Assembly: GCF_028288225.1 (NCBI RefSeq)
Contig: NZ_JAQBOC010000073.1
Location: 1 to 64,000, forward strand
Direction of reading: 5' to 3'
DNA from: Mucilaginibacter sp.
GTDB taxonomy: Bacteria > Bacteroidota > Bacteroidia > Sphingobacteriales > Sphingobacteriaceae
DNA length: 64,000 bases
A model generated the notes under the pieces. It did not search any database, was not told the origin of the DNA, and was given only the letters and a program-made list of their open reading frames with translations. Below are positions 18,712 through 27,081 of this stretch, piece after piece. Within the stretch, counting starts at the first letter, position 1; each line of letters begins with the position of its first letter. Made by a program: the position numbers and the translations under genes.

Positions 18712-20573
18712 TAATTGCCATTGTTTTGTTTTGTTTTTTCCAGGGAATCTTTTTTAGCCTGGCGGGCCTGCTTTCGTGCTTCTCTTCTTGTTTTACGGTC
18801 TGCTTTAAATTTATTGAATTTGTCAAGCAAATTACTAACTTTTGTAACAGTGGAGTTAACCTTGTTCTCGGTTTTTTTATCAAACCCAACACTCGGCTTC
18901 AATCCATCCAGCAATCCCTTATATAAAAAGCTGAAAAATGATACGGTCGGTTCTCTTTTTAAATTGATAGGGCCCGGCCTGAAAACGCCTTTTTTATCAG
19001 GATTATTGCTTTCAAGTATCAGGTTATTAGCTAATATGGAAATAAACCCTTTTTTTTGCAGCTCAGTTTTACCCTCCACCTTTTTAAGCAGTTGGACGTT
19101 CAGATTTTTATAATAGAACTCCAAATTTCCTTTACCACTATAATTGCTGGCATTCACATTAAACTTCAGCTTCTCAATATCTGCCGACACTACATGTACA
19201 AGTGCCAGCGGTTTTACCAGCTTATCCAGCTTTCTTCCATCAAACTTACCCAATTCGCCCGAGTAATTGAAGGCGCCGTCTTTTGCCAGCAGGTTAAATT
19301 TGAAGTTTACCTGCAAAGGCGCTGCATCCATAAAACGGGTATTTATGTAGGCCCGCATAAATGGGTTTACCCTTTTCTGGTCATCATCATTCGTAACATT
19401 TAAAATGTAACCGTTGGTATGTTTGAAAATTATCTGGCCCGTATATCCTGACGTGGCATCAGTTTCTGAATAGTTTATATTTCCATTTTTAATATTCAGG
19501 CGTTTTAGCCTCATATCCAGTGCAACATTTTGCAAAGCCTGGTGTGGGTCCTTACCTATTTTACTGGTCTTTTTACCTTTAAATGCATTGTTTGTATAGA
19601 TCTGAATATCCGGCGTGTTTATATTCATTACGCCGGCCCATAAAAGCTGGTCGCGCAAAAAAGTTTGCAGATCAATATCATCAATATCTATCTGTTTTGA
19701 CTTTAATGTGTATATATCGCCGGGATGGCCACTGTGCCTGTAAAATTCCGACCGGTTATACCTTGGTGTAAATGACACTTTATCAAGCACAATTTTCCGT
19801 TGAGCCGTTGAAAAGAAGATCTTCTCCAGCTCAGCCTTATATAAACCATCAGGAGTTAAAACATGGTAATTATGTATGGTAACATTTACATCTTTTGTAT
19901 AGTAAAAACGGTCGGCTGCTTTATGAGATAATGAGTCAATAACAACATCAGATATATGGATATCAAGATGATTAAGTGCGGTTTTCTTTGTTACCGGGTG
20001 ACTTTTATTAATATAATTTAAGCTGATATCATTTAGTGAGATAGAATCAATATGTAATTGCCTGAACGTTTTTTTTAGTATCTCATATGGGGTTTTGGGC
20101 CTGCCAACCTTCACGGTATCATTAAATTTATAGCGCTTATTTATAATGGTAAGTTCAGGCTTATCAATAAGAATATTATCAATATCCAAGATCTTCTCCT
20201 GGTACGCCCTGCGTGCGCCCACATTTTTTAGGGACAGCTTTTTTACATTTAATATAAATAAGTTATCGGGCGCTTTTTGCAGTGCTACCAACTTATTGTA
20301 CACATTGGTATCCGGTATCAGTTTAAAATTATAAACAAATGCGTTGCCCGATGTAATATTAAGGTCAAAATCAGCGTACTCAATATGATATAAACTATCG
20401 GTTGACCTTAAAATCAGCTCTTTTAATTGTGCTTGTAATAACGGTTTCCAGCGGTTTGATGCCAGGTATTTATTATAAAAATAATAGCCGGTTGCGGCAA
20501 TTAGCACTACAACAAATAATAATACAAACGGCCACTTTTTTATTTTTTTAGGTTCTATATATTGTTGTTCCAC
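18711..20573 (-). CDS. AsmA-like membrane-anchored protein (paralogue 1)
   Basis: A 620-residue protein with an N-terminal basic stretch, one transmembrane helix (about 13-32), a long beta-strand-rich extracytoplasmic region, and a basic Lys/Arg-rich coiled-coil tail (about 580-620). It shares the RSTDSLY and LKPSVGFDKKTE motifs with the next gene, which starts on its stop codon. No enzyme motif is visible. AsmA-like is my best description; 'DUF-type hypothetical' is the cautious alternative. Confidence 0.7.
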   Translation of the reverse strand: MEQQYIEPKKIKKWPFVLLFVVVLIAATGYYFYNKYLASNRWKPLLQAQLKELILRSTDSLYHIEYADFDLNITSGNAFVYNFKLIPDTNVYNKLVALQKAPDNLFILNVKKLSLKNVGARRAYQEKILDIDNILIDKPELTIINKRYKFNDTVKVGRPKTPYEILKKTFRQLHIDSISLNDISLNYINKSHPVTKKTALNHLDIHISDVVIDSLSHKAADRFYYTKDVNVTIHNYHVLTPDGLYKAELEKIFFSTAQRKIVLDKVSFTPRYNRSEFYRHSGHPGDIYTLKSKQIDIDDIDLQTFLRDQLLWAGVMNINTPDIQIYTNNAFKGKKTSKIGKDPHQALQNVALDMRLKRLNIKNGNINYSETDATSGYTGQIIFKHTNGYILNVTNDDDQKRVNPFMRAYINTRFMDAAPLQVNFKFNLLAKDGAFNYSGELGKFDGRKLDKLVKPLALVHVVSADIEKLKFNVNASNYSGKGNLEFYYKNLNVQLLKKVEGKTELQKKGFISILANNLILESNNPDKKGVFRPGPINLKREPTVSFFSFLYKGLLDGLKPSVGFDKKTENKVNSTVTKVSNLLDKFNKFKADRKTRREARKQARQAKKDSLEKTKQNNGN

Positions 20574-20670
20574 TGATATTTAACGGGATATAGTATTAGA
20601 ACAATGAATATTTGATTTTGTTAGTCCGTTCCTTTCAGCAAAACAGAGCCTGTAAGAATATTAAAGATAA

Positions 20671-20735
20671 GAACTTACTGAATCTAACTCATTCAACTTA
20701 ATCAACCCCAATCAAACTTAATCAACTAATTCCCT
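20671..20735 (-). repeat. Single AGTTGATTA-type repeat arm upstream of miaB
   Basis: On the minus strand this reads as repeated units of about 9 bases (AGTTGATTA, AGTTGAATG, AGTTAGATT). The same unit occurs at 54859-54947. No paired arm is seen nearby. Confidence 0.65.
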
Positions 20736-20767
20736 GCCAATCTGTCACGCTATATTTAAATTTTATG

Positions 20768-20775
20768 TATTTTTG
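20768..20775 (+). promoter_or_regulatory. -7 promoter element for miaB
   Basis: TATTTTTG fits TAnnTTTG exactly. It lies over the upstream possible ATG at 20765, which argues that translation starts at the ATG cluster 20792-20800. No clear -33 element is visible. Confidence 0.4.
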
Positions 20776-20791
20776 CAGACTAATTTTTATT

Positions 20792-22324
20792 ATGATGATG
20801 GATTTGCTTGTTCCGGATAAAGCGCACGATGAAAGCAGACAAGGTGAGGCTTTATTGTTAGAACCTATTAAAGATAATAACAATGGCCGTAAATTATACA
20901 TTGAAAGTTATGGCTGTGCTATGAATTTCTCTGATAGCGAGATTGTAGCTTCTATTTTAGCTGAAAAGGGGTTTGTAACCACATCTGATTATACTGCTGC
21001 CGACGTTATTTTTATAAATACCTGTTCAATACGCGAGAATGCCGAGCAACGTGTCCGCAACCGCTTAAGAGATTTTACAATAGCCAAGGTTAAAAATCCC
21101 GGACTGGTGGTGGGTGTGCTTGGCTGTATGGCCGAGCGTTTAAAGTCAAAATTTTTAGAAGAAGAAAAGTTGGTTGACGTTGTTGTTGGCCCTGATGCTT
21201 ACCGCGACCTGCCTAACCTGATAGAGCAGGTTGATGGCGGCCAAAAGGCAGTGAATGTACTATTATCACGTGAGGAAACTTATGCTGATATAAGCCCTGT
21301 GCGTTTAAATAGTAATGGTATTAATGCCTTTGTATCAATAATGCGTGGCTGTGATAATATGTGCTCATTCTGCGTAGTTCCGTTTACCCGTGGCCGTGAG
21401 CGCAGCCGCGATCCGCAATCAATCGTTGCTGAATGTACCGATCTGTTTAACAAGGGTTATCGCGAAGTTACTTTGCTGGGGCAAAATGTGGATTCATATA
21501 AGTGGAAGTCCGAAAGTCCGGAAGTCCAAAAGTCCGAAAGTGAGAGACCTGTTTTGGGGATGGATCTGCTGGATAGGGTGCTTGCTTCGGGCGAGGACTT
21601 TATTGAGCTGCAAAATCAAACGGCAGTTGAAGTTGAAGGTGTTACTTTTGCTAACCTTTTAGAAATGGTTGCCCTGATCAGTCCTGAGCTTCGTATACGC
21701 TTTTCAACCTCACATCCAAAGGATATAACCGACGATGTGTTGTACACCATTAAAAAGTACGATAACATTTGTAAATACATTCACTTACCCATACAATCGG
21801 GTAACAGTCGTGTGCTTAAATTAATGAACCGTACATATACCCGTGAATGGTATATGGACAGGATAGCGGCAATAAACCGTATTATACCAGAGTGTGCTAT
21901 ATCAACTGATATGATAACAGGTTTTTGCACTGAAACGGAAGAAGAGCACCAGGATACTTTGAGTATGATGGATCATGTGAAATATTATTTTGCCTACATG
22001 TTCATGTATTCGGAAAGGCCTGGAACTTTAGCGGCCAAACGCTATGCAGATGATATCCCGGAAAGTGTAAAAAAACGCCGCTTACAGGAAGTGGTAGCCA
22101 AACAGCAGGAACATTCGCATGAGCGCCTGAAAAAACTGGTGGGCACTACACAAAAAGTGCTGATAGAGGGTTTTTCAAAAAAATCAAACAACGATTATTC
22201 AGGCAGGAGCGACCAAAATACTGTGGTAGTTTTCCCGGTGGGAGAGAATTATAAGCCGGGTGAATATGTGAATGTGCTTATAGATAAGTGCACTACAGCT
22301 ACTTTGATAGGTAGAGTAATTTAG
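20792..22324 (+). CDS. miaB: tRNA-2-methylthio-N6-dimethylallyladenosine synthase MiaB, with repeat-derived insertion
   Basis: MiaB is a radical-SAM methylthiotransferase that modifies A37 of tRNAs reading UNN codons. The protein has the N-terminal UPF0004 domain with three Cys, the radical-SAM cluster motif CDNMCSFC, and a C-terminal TRAM domain. Three consecutive ATGs lie at 20792-20800; an upstream ATG at 20765 overlaps a promoter-like box. After NVDSYKW there is an insertion of roughly 40 residues before the conserved F-A-N-L-L-E-M segment. Its first part is an in-frame run of AGTCCGAA-type octamers (21507-21546) read as KSESPEVQKSESE. The TAG stop is followed directly by another repeat arm. 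Confidence 0.95.
   Translation: MMMDLLVPDKAHDESRQGEALLLEPIKDNNNGRKLYIESYGCAMNFSDSEIVASILAEKGFVTTSDYTAADVIFINTCSIRENAEQRVRNRLRDFTIAKVKNPGLVVGVLGCMAERLKSKFLEEEKLVDVVVGPDAYRDLPNLIEQVDGGQKAVNVLLSREETYADISPVRLNSNGINAFVSIMRGCDNMCSFCVVPFTRGRERSRDPQSIVAECTDLFNKGYREVTLLGQNVDSYKWKSESPEVQKSESERPVLGMDLLDRVLASGEDFIELQNQTAVEVEGVTFANLLEMVALISPELRIRFSTSHPKDITDDVLYTIKKYDNICKYIHLPIQSGNSRVLKLMNRTYTREWYMDRIAAINRIIPECAISTDMITGFCTETEEEHQDTLSMMDHVKYYFAYMFMYSERPGTLAAKRYADDIPESVKKRRLQEVVAKQQEHSHERLKKLVGTTQKVLIEGFSKKSNNDYSGRSDQNTVVVFPVGENYKPGEYVNVLIDKCTTATLIGRVI
21507..21546 (+). repeat. Octamer repeat inside miaB
   Basis: Five consecutive 8-bp units (AGTCCGAA, AGTCCGGA, AGTCCAAA, AGTCCGAA, AGTGAGAG) within the miaB reading frame. 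The same units occur on the minus strand within recN (53590-53629) and between genes at 50599-50632. Confidence 0.9.
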
Positions 22325-22356
22325 AGTCAAGAATCAAGAAGTCAAGAATCAAGAAA
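22325..22356 (+). repeat. Left arm of inverted repeat flanking the four-helix-bundle gene
   Basis: Alternating AGTCAAG / AATCAAG units begin at the base after the miaB stop. Positions 22327-22347 are a perfect 21-bp inverted match to 22813-22833. Confidence 0.92.
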
Positions 22357-22376
22357 GAAAACAGAGTTAAGAAAAT

Positions 22377-22745
22377 ATGTTTAAGCATAATTTTAAGAAC
22401 TTGAAAATTTGGCAAAGAGCCATGGATCTTACAGATCTTACTTACGATTATTGCAAAGGGCTACCGGGTGAAGAGCGGTATAACCTGATTGATCAACTTA
22501 ACAGATGTTCTTGTTCTATTCCTTCAAATATAGCTGAAGGTTCTGGTAAAAGGACAAATGCACATTTTGCAGAGTTTTTAACAACATCTTTAACATCATC
22601 ATTTGAAGTTGAAACTCAATTATTAATATGCGAACGCAGGGCCTATGGTTCTGAAAAAAAATTAAAAGAATGTTTAGAACTCGTTGCTGAAATTCAGAAA
22701 ATGATATTCTCTTTCAGAGAACGTGTTTTGAATGGTGGCGAATAG
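22377..22745 (+). CDS. Four-helix-bundle protein (S23 / rRNA intervening-sequence protein family)
   Basis: A 122-residue all-helical protein with the family signature: FKNLKIWQRAMDL at the start, then LIDQLNRCSCSIPSNIAEGS (about 39-58). The family (TIGR02436) was first seen as an ORF inside intervening sequences of 23S rRNA genes, where the ORF sits in the loop of a long stem. The Avd accessory protein of diversity-generating retroelements has the same fold. Here there is no rRNA, but the gene still sits between perfectly complementary arms (22327-22347 / 22813-22833). Biochemical function is not established; nucleic-acid binding is inferred from relatives. Confidence 0.88.
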   Translation: MFKHNFKNLKIWQRAMDLTDLTYDYCKGLPGEERYNLIDQLNRCSCSIPSNIAEGSGKRTNAHFAEFLTTSLTSSFEVETQLLICERRAYGSEKKLKECLELVAEIQKMIFSFRERVLNGGE

Positions 22746-22810
22746 AGTGAAGCAGAATTTGGAAGGTTAGGTTCAGGAAGCAAAAATATTTTTATCATAT
22801 TTTCTTCCTG

Positions 22811-22836
22811 GCTCTTGACTTCTTGATTCTTGAATC
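22811..22836 (-). repeat. Right arm of inverted repeat flanking the four-helix-bundle gene
   Basis: Inverted copy of the left arm, perfect over 21 bp. It ends about 10 bases before the ATG of the sigma-54 activator at 22845 and so must form part of that gene's 5' leader. Confidence 0.92.
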
Positions 22837-22844
22837 TTAACAAC

Positions 22845-24092
22845 ATGGAAATTCAAGAAATTAAACAGCGCTTTGGAATTATTGGCAACTCGCCACTATT
22901 AAACAGGGCCATAAATATAGCCAACCAGGTTGCACCAACAGATATATCTGTATTGATAACCGGCGAGAGTGGCAGTGGAAAGGAAGTGTTTTCACATATT
23001 ATACATCAAATGAGTCCGCGTAAGCATGGGCCGTTTATCGCGGTGAATTGTGGCGCTATTCCTGAAGGGACTATTGACTCGGAATTATTTGGTCACGAAA
23101 AAGGTGCTTACACGGGTGCCGTGGGTGAGCGTAAAGGTTACTTTGAAACCGTAAACGGTGGCACTATATTTTTAGACGAAATTGCCGAAATGCCGCTGGG
23201 CACGCAGGCCCGTTTATTAAGAGTGCTGGAATCGGGACAATATATAAAGGTAGGATCATCAAAAGTTGAAAAAACAAATGTACGCGTAATAGCCGCTACC
23301 AATGTTGATGTTTATGATGCTGTTAAAAATGGTAAGTTCAGGGAAGATCTGTATTATCGTTTAAACACGGTGCCACTCCGCATTCCTCCTTTAAGAGATA
23401 GAAAAGAAGATATTTATTTATTGTTCAGGAAATTTACTTCTGATTTTACCGATAAATACCGCACTCCGCCTATCCAACTGGATGAAGAGGCACAACAGGT
23501 ATTGATCAATTATTCGTGGCCGGGTAATGTGCGCCAGCTAAAAAACATGGCCGAGCAATTAGCAGTGCTTGAACGCGACCGCATTATTACAGCGCAAACA
23601 TTGCTTACCTACATTCCGCTTGAAATGGGCGGCAGGAATTTGCCGATGCGCGTTGAGAATCAGCAAAAAGAAGATTTTTCTGAACGTGATATTTTGTACA
23701 AAGTGCTGTTTGATATGAAGCGCGATATGGTTGAATTAAAAAAACTGGTGGCCGATATTATTGAGCATGGCGGCATTTCTATCAATCATGCCAATCATTC
23801 ACAAACTATAAATCAGTTGTACCGGGATATTGAATTGCCTAACGGTCCCGAAGCGCAATTTACTTTACAACAACCCGTTAATAGCAATAATAACAATAGC
23901 AATAATGCTAATCCTTATAACATAACTCAGGATGCCGAGGAGGTGGAAGAATCACTTTCGCTGATAGATAAAGAATCGGACCTGATAAGGAAAGCATTGA
24001 AGAAGCATAAAGGCAAGCGCAAGCTGGCAGCCAATGAGCTGGGGATTTCAGAAAGGACTTTGTACAGGAAAATAAAAGAATTAAATTTATAA
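22845..24092 (+). CDS. Sigma-54-dependent transcriptional activator without sensor domain
   Basis: A 415-residue protein of the NtrC/PspF class. The AAA+ domain begins almost at the N-terminus: Walker A GESGSGKE at about 40-47, GAYTGA (a variant of the sigma-54-contacting GAFTGA loop) at about 87-92, and the WPGNVRQL motif. A low-complexity Asn-rich linker leads to a Fis-type helix-turn-helix (last 25 residues, LGISERTLYRKIKEL). No receiver, GAF or PAS domain precedes the AAA+ domain, so control must come from a partner or from expression level. A TTG at 22830 would start inside the repeat arm; the ATG at 22845 is preferred. It heads the lptE-secG operon. Confidence 0.92.
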   Translation: MEIQEIKQRFGIIGNSPLLNRAINIANQVAPTDISVLITGESGSGKEVFSHIIHQMSPRKHGPFIAVNCGAIPEGTIDSELFGHEKGAYTGAVGERKGYFETVNGGTIFLDEIAEMPLGTQARLLRVLESGQYIKVGSSKVEKTNVRVIAATNVDVYDAVKNGKFREDLYYRLNTVPLRIPPLRDRKEDIYLLFRKFTSDFTDKYRTPPIQLDEEAQQVLINYSWPGNVRQLKNMAEQLAVLERDRIITAQTLLTYIPLEMGGRNLPMRVENQQKEDFSERDILYKVLFDMKRDMVELKKLVADIIEHGGISINHANHSQTINQLYRDIELPNGPEAQFTLQQPVNSNNNNSNNANPYNITQDAEEVEESLSLIDKESDLIRKALKKHKGKRKLAANELGISERTLYRKIKELNL

Positions 24093-24096
24093 TTAA

Positions 24097-24621
24097 ATGA
24101 GGAGAATAAAGGGGTTAGCAATAACACTTGTTGGTTTAATTTGGGTTTTACAGGGATGCACTTATAAGCTGAGTTTAACCGGGGCTTCAATTCCGCCAAA
24201 TTTGAAAACCATAAGGGTTGAATTTTTTGAGAATACTGCCCCATTGGTTGTAAATAGCTTAAGCCAGCAATTTACCGAAGCATTAAAAAACCGGATCAGG
24301 AACACAACAAGTTTAAGTATTGTAAGCGGTGAGGCCGATGCAGTAATGTCTGGCACAATTACTGATTATAATATCGCGCCCGTATCAGTGCAGGCCACAA
24401 ACAATACAACGGCGCCGATAGCGGATCAAACCCGTTTAACCATTACAGTAAATGTAAAATATGTGTTTGATGCAGATAAAAAGCTTAGTTTTGAACAACC
24501 ATTTTCGAAATATAAAGATTTTAAAGGTTCTATTTCTGCTGTGGAGCAATCATTAATAGCAGATATTAATAAGCAATTAACCGAAGATATTTTTAACAAG
24601 GCTTTTGCAAATTGGGATTAA
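24097..24621 (+). CDS. lptE: LptE-family LPS-assembly lipoprotein
   Basis: A 174-residue lipoprotein with a signal peptide and lipobox LQGC (Cys at about 21), followed by a domain with the Bacteroidota LptE pattern (TYKLSLTGASIPPNLKTIRV near the start, DINKQLTEDIFNKAFANW at the end). LptE plugs the LptD barrel in the outer membrane during LPS export. It starts 4 bases after the sigma-54 activator stop and is clearly co-transcribed. Confidence 0.88.
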   Translation: MRRIKGLAITLVGLIWVLQGCTYKLSLTGASIPPNLKTIRVEFFENTAPLVVNSLSQQFTEALKNRIRNTTSLSIVSGEADAVMSGTITDYNIAPVSVQATNNTTAPIADQTRLTITVNVKYVFDADKKLSFEQPFSKYKDFKGSISAVEQSLIADINKQLTEDIFNKAFANWD

Positions 24622-24639
24622 TTCGTAGCTTTCAACAAC

Positions 24640-26478
24640 GTGGATCAAAATAACAATAATAGTCAGAACGAATTTTTATGGGCATTGCTGGACAATCCTG
24701 CTAATGATGCACATTTGTATAATTATAATTTACAGCGACTGGTTAATGATTTTCCGCAAAGTGGTATTTTACAAGCATTACTGGCGCATTCAAGCGACGA
24801 AAAGAACTTAAAACAGGCATCTGTTTACTTTAATGCAAGATCCCTGTATAAACTTATCAATGCGCCATCATCGCTTACTGGTGTATCTGACGAAAAAATT
24901 ATTGTTCAAAATAACATCCCGTCTGCAGCTTATCAGCATCAAACCACCGATACGTATGGCGGTGAAAACTATTTCAGCGATCATACAGCGGTTGAAACTG
25001 AAAATGAAGCTACACTAACTACTGATTCTCAGCCGGCAGCCGGGAATGAATTTGGCAAGGATGTAGCCGATGAGCATCATATTACAGAAGCAGGCTCTGG
25101 ATTATTAAATACTATCCCGTTTGAAGAGCCGGTTGAAAATCATGTTGCAGAAGAACATATTACTGCCCCGGTGGAAATAACCCTTGAAACTGTAATTCCG
25201 GAATCAGAAGTTCCGCATGTTGAAGAGCCTGTTGCAGACCATACAGAAGAAACGTATGAAAGATTAACCTCACAAATAAAAGACGAAATTAACAATAGTC
25301 CTGTTGCAGAACCTGTTATAAATTATGCATTTGGGATGGGCCAGAGGTTACCACCTGATGCAGAAGTTGCGGACAGCATTGCAGCTGAACCCTCATCAGC
25401 AGAAATAACACAGGAAACTGCTGGTACACATGATGAGATAGTAGAAGAAGCTCAAAGTGAGACACCTGCTGAACAGCCAATTGAAAATACTGCAGTTGAG
25501 GAGCCTGGCGTAATGCCGGTAGCCACTGAACAGCCTGTATTTATTGATGATACTGTTACCAGTGAATATAAAGAAGTTACGGAACTGGAGGACCATACTT
25601 ATAATGAAGAGCCGGTATCAACCAATCATATTACTGTTGAAAAGAATTATGTTGCTGAACCTGAACACAAGCAGGAAGAAATAGTCGATTACACAGATGA
25701 AACTTATCCGCTGGAAGTTGACACTGAAAGCAACCAGCACAATATAGATGACGAAACCTTCGAAGAGATCACCGGGATTGAAAATATAGATGTTGAACCT
25801 GATGTGCCAGGAAATATAGCGGCTACAGACTTTTTTACGTTTGACCGTGCTTTTGGAGAACACAAGGAATCTGAGGCTGTAAATGAACCTTCAACATCAA
25901 CTCCAACTCTTGAACCTGTAAACGAACAGGCTGACGATACTGAACAGCAGGATGTATCAAAATATCACGATGAAAAGATGCCTTACAGCTTTTTGTGGTG
26001 GCTTGATAAAACACGAAAGGAACATTCCGGTGTGTACCAGCCTTATATAGTACCGGATAAAGAGGAGATGCCTGTTAACAGGTCAAGACCAGGTACAGAC
26101 GAATTGCAGCAGCAGTATTATGAAAATATTTTTCATATTACCTCGGTCGAAGAACTTGACAAGAGCGTTCCTGTGCCGCCGCATGCTCCGTCAGGATTTG
26201 ATCCAAAAAGTAAAGAGCATGTTATTATTGAGCGCTTTATACAGGAAGAACCACAGATAAAGCCGCAAAGCAGTGATAAGCTGGATAACGAAAATAAAGC
26301 CAAAAAAAGCTCGGAAGATAGGGATGAGTTAGTATCCGAAACACTGGCTGCTATTTATTCAGATCAGATGCTGTATCATAAGGCTATTGCATCTTACAAA
26401 AAATTGATGTTGAAATTTCCGGAAAAAAGCCGTTACTTTGCTGCAAAGATTGAACAGTTAGAAAAGAAAACCAATTAA
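24640..26478 (+). CDS. Long acidic protein of unknown function between lptE and secG
   Basis: A 612-residue protein starting with GTG at 24640, 18 bases after the lptE stop. The N-terminal about 70 residues look helical (FLWALLDNPANDAHLYNYNL). The middle (about 90-450) is Glu/Val/Pro-rich low-complexity sequence with repeated E-E-P-V motifs. The C-terminal about 60 residues (DELVSETLAAIYSDQMLYHKAI then YKKLMLKFPEKS) look like a single TPR-type helical pair. No signal peptide or enzyme motif is visible. Position suggests an envelope-related role, unproven. Confidence 0.75.
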   Translation: MDQNNNNSQNEFLWALLDNPANDAHLYNYNLQRLVNDFPQSGILQALLAHSSDEKNLKQASVYFNARSLYKLINAPSSLTGVSDEKIIVQNNIPSAAYQHQTTDTYGGENYFSDHTAVETENEATLTTDSQPAAGNEFGKDVADEHHITEAGSGLLNTIPFEEPVENHVAEEHITAPVEITLETVIPESEVPHVEEPVADHTEETYERLTSQIKDEINNSPVAEPVINYAFGMGQRLPPDAEVADSIAAEPSSAEITQETAGTHDEIVEEAQSETPAEQPIENTAVEEPGVMPVATEQPVFIDDTVTSEYKEVTELEDHTYNEEPVSTNHITVEKNYVAEPEHKQEEIVDYTDETYPLEVDTESNQHNIDDETFEEITGIENIDVEPDVPGNIAATDFFTFDRAFGEHKESEAVNEPSTSTPTLEPVNEQADDTEQQDVSKYHDEKMPYSFLWWLDKTRKEHSGVYQPYIVPDKEEMPVNRSRPGTDELQQQYYENIFHITSVEELDKSVPVPPHAPSGFDPKSKEHVIIERFIQEEPQIKPQSSDKLDNENKAKKSSEDRDELVSETLAAIYSDQMLYHKAIASYKKLMLKFPEKSRYFAAKIEQLEKKTN

Positions 26479-26489
26479 TATAAAAAGAA

Positions 26490-26834
26490 ATGTATTCATT
26501 ATTGTTGATCATAGCGATCATTGTGTGTGTCCTTTTAGTGCTAATCGTATTGATACAAAACCCTAAAGGCGGTGGTTTATCCTCGAATTTTTCAAGTTCA
26601 TCACAGTTAATGGGTGTGCAGAAAACAGGCGACTTTTTAGAAAAAGGCACCTGGATCCTTGCCATCTCTTTAATGGTTTTGTCAATGGCAATTAATGTTG
26701 CTGTAAAAGGCGGAACCGAAAAAAGTGATAACTCTCAATTAAAAGAGCAGGTTGACAAGGCTTCAAAACCAACGCCTGTACAACAAGGTACCCCGGCTAC
26801 TTTCCCTGGAGCAGGTACTAAAAAAACAAAATAA
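26490..26834 (+). CDS. secG: Preprotein translocase subunit SecG
   Basis: A 114-residue SecG with two transmembrane helices (about 3-23 and 53-72), the IQNPKGGGL segment between them, and a polar Pro/Thr-rich tail. SecG is the small subunit of the SecYEG channel in the inner membrane. It is the last gene of the operon (11 bases after the previous stop) and is followed by a strong terminator. Confidence 0.93.
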   Translation: MYSLLLIIAIIVCVLLVLIVLIQNPKGGGLSSNFSSSSQLMGVQKTGDFLEKGTWILAISLMVLSMAINVAVKGGTEKSDNSQLKEQVDKASKPTPVQQGTPATFPGAGTKKTK

Positions 26835-26849
26835 TTAAATAAAATATTT

Positions 26850-26895
26850 AAAAAGGCTTTGCCCCGATAGCTATCAGGGCGAAGCCTTTTTAATT
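26850..26895 (+). terminator. Rho-independent terminator after secG
   Basis: A long hairpin whose arms begin AAAAAGGCTT (26850) and end AAGCCTTTTT (26891), with GCCC/GGGC and a GATAGCTATC palindrome inside, followed by T-rich sequence. It closes the sigma-54 activator-lptE-secG operon. Confidence 0.9.
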
Positions 26896-27081
26896 TGAAA
26901 GCATACTGACATGATGGCATTATGATGTTAAGCTATTATTAATAAGGAAAACTTCATCATCCTTTAAAGTGACAATTGAACAGGTAATGTGCCAATTTTG
27001 AACTTTGAACCTGCTTGGCATAATTGATGTTGATTGCAAGTAGATATTAGAACTTTTTATAAAATCAAACTAAGTATAATT

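Noticed and set aside
22377..22745. Diversity-generating retroelement (Avd-like protein)
   Set aside because: The four-helix protein shares the Avd fold, but there is no reverse transcriptase, template repeat or variable repeat in the window.
26990..27081. Sigma-54 promoter (TTGGCA...TTGC) upstream of groS
   Set aside because: TGGCA and TTGCA are present near 27016-27037, but the GG-to-GC distance is about 19 bases instead of 12, so the fixed -24/-12 spacing is not met.
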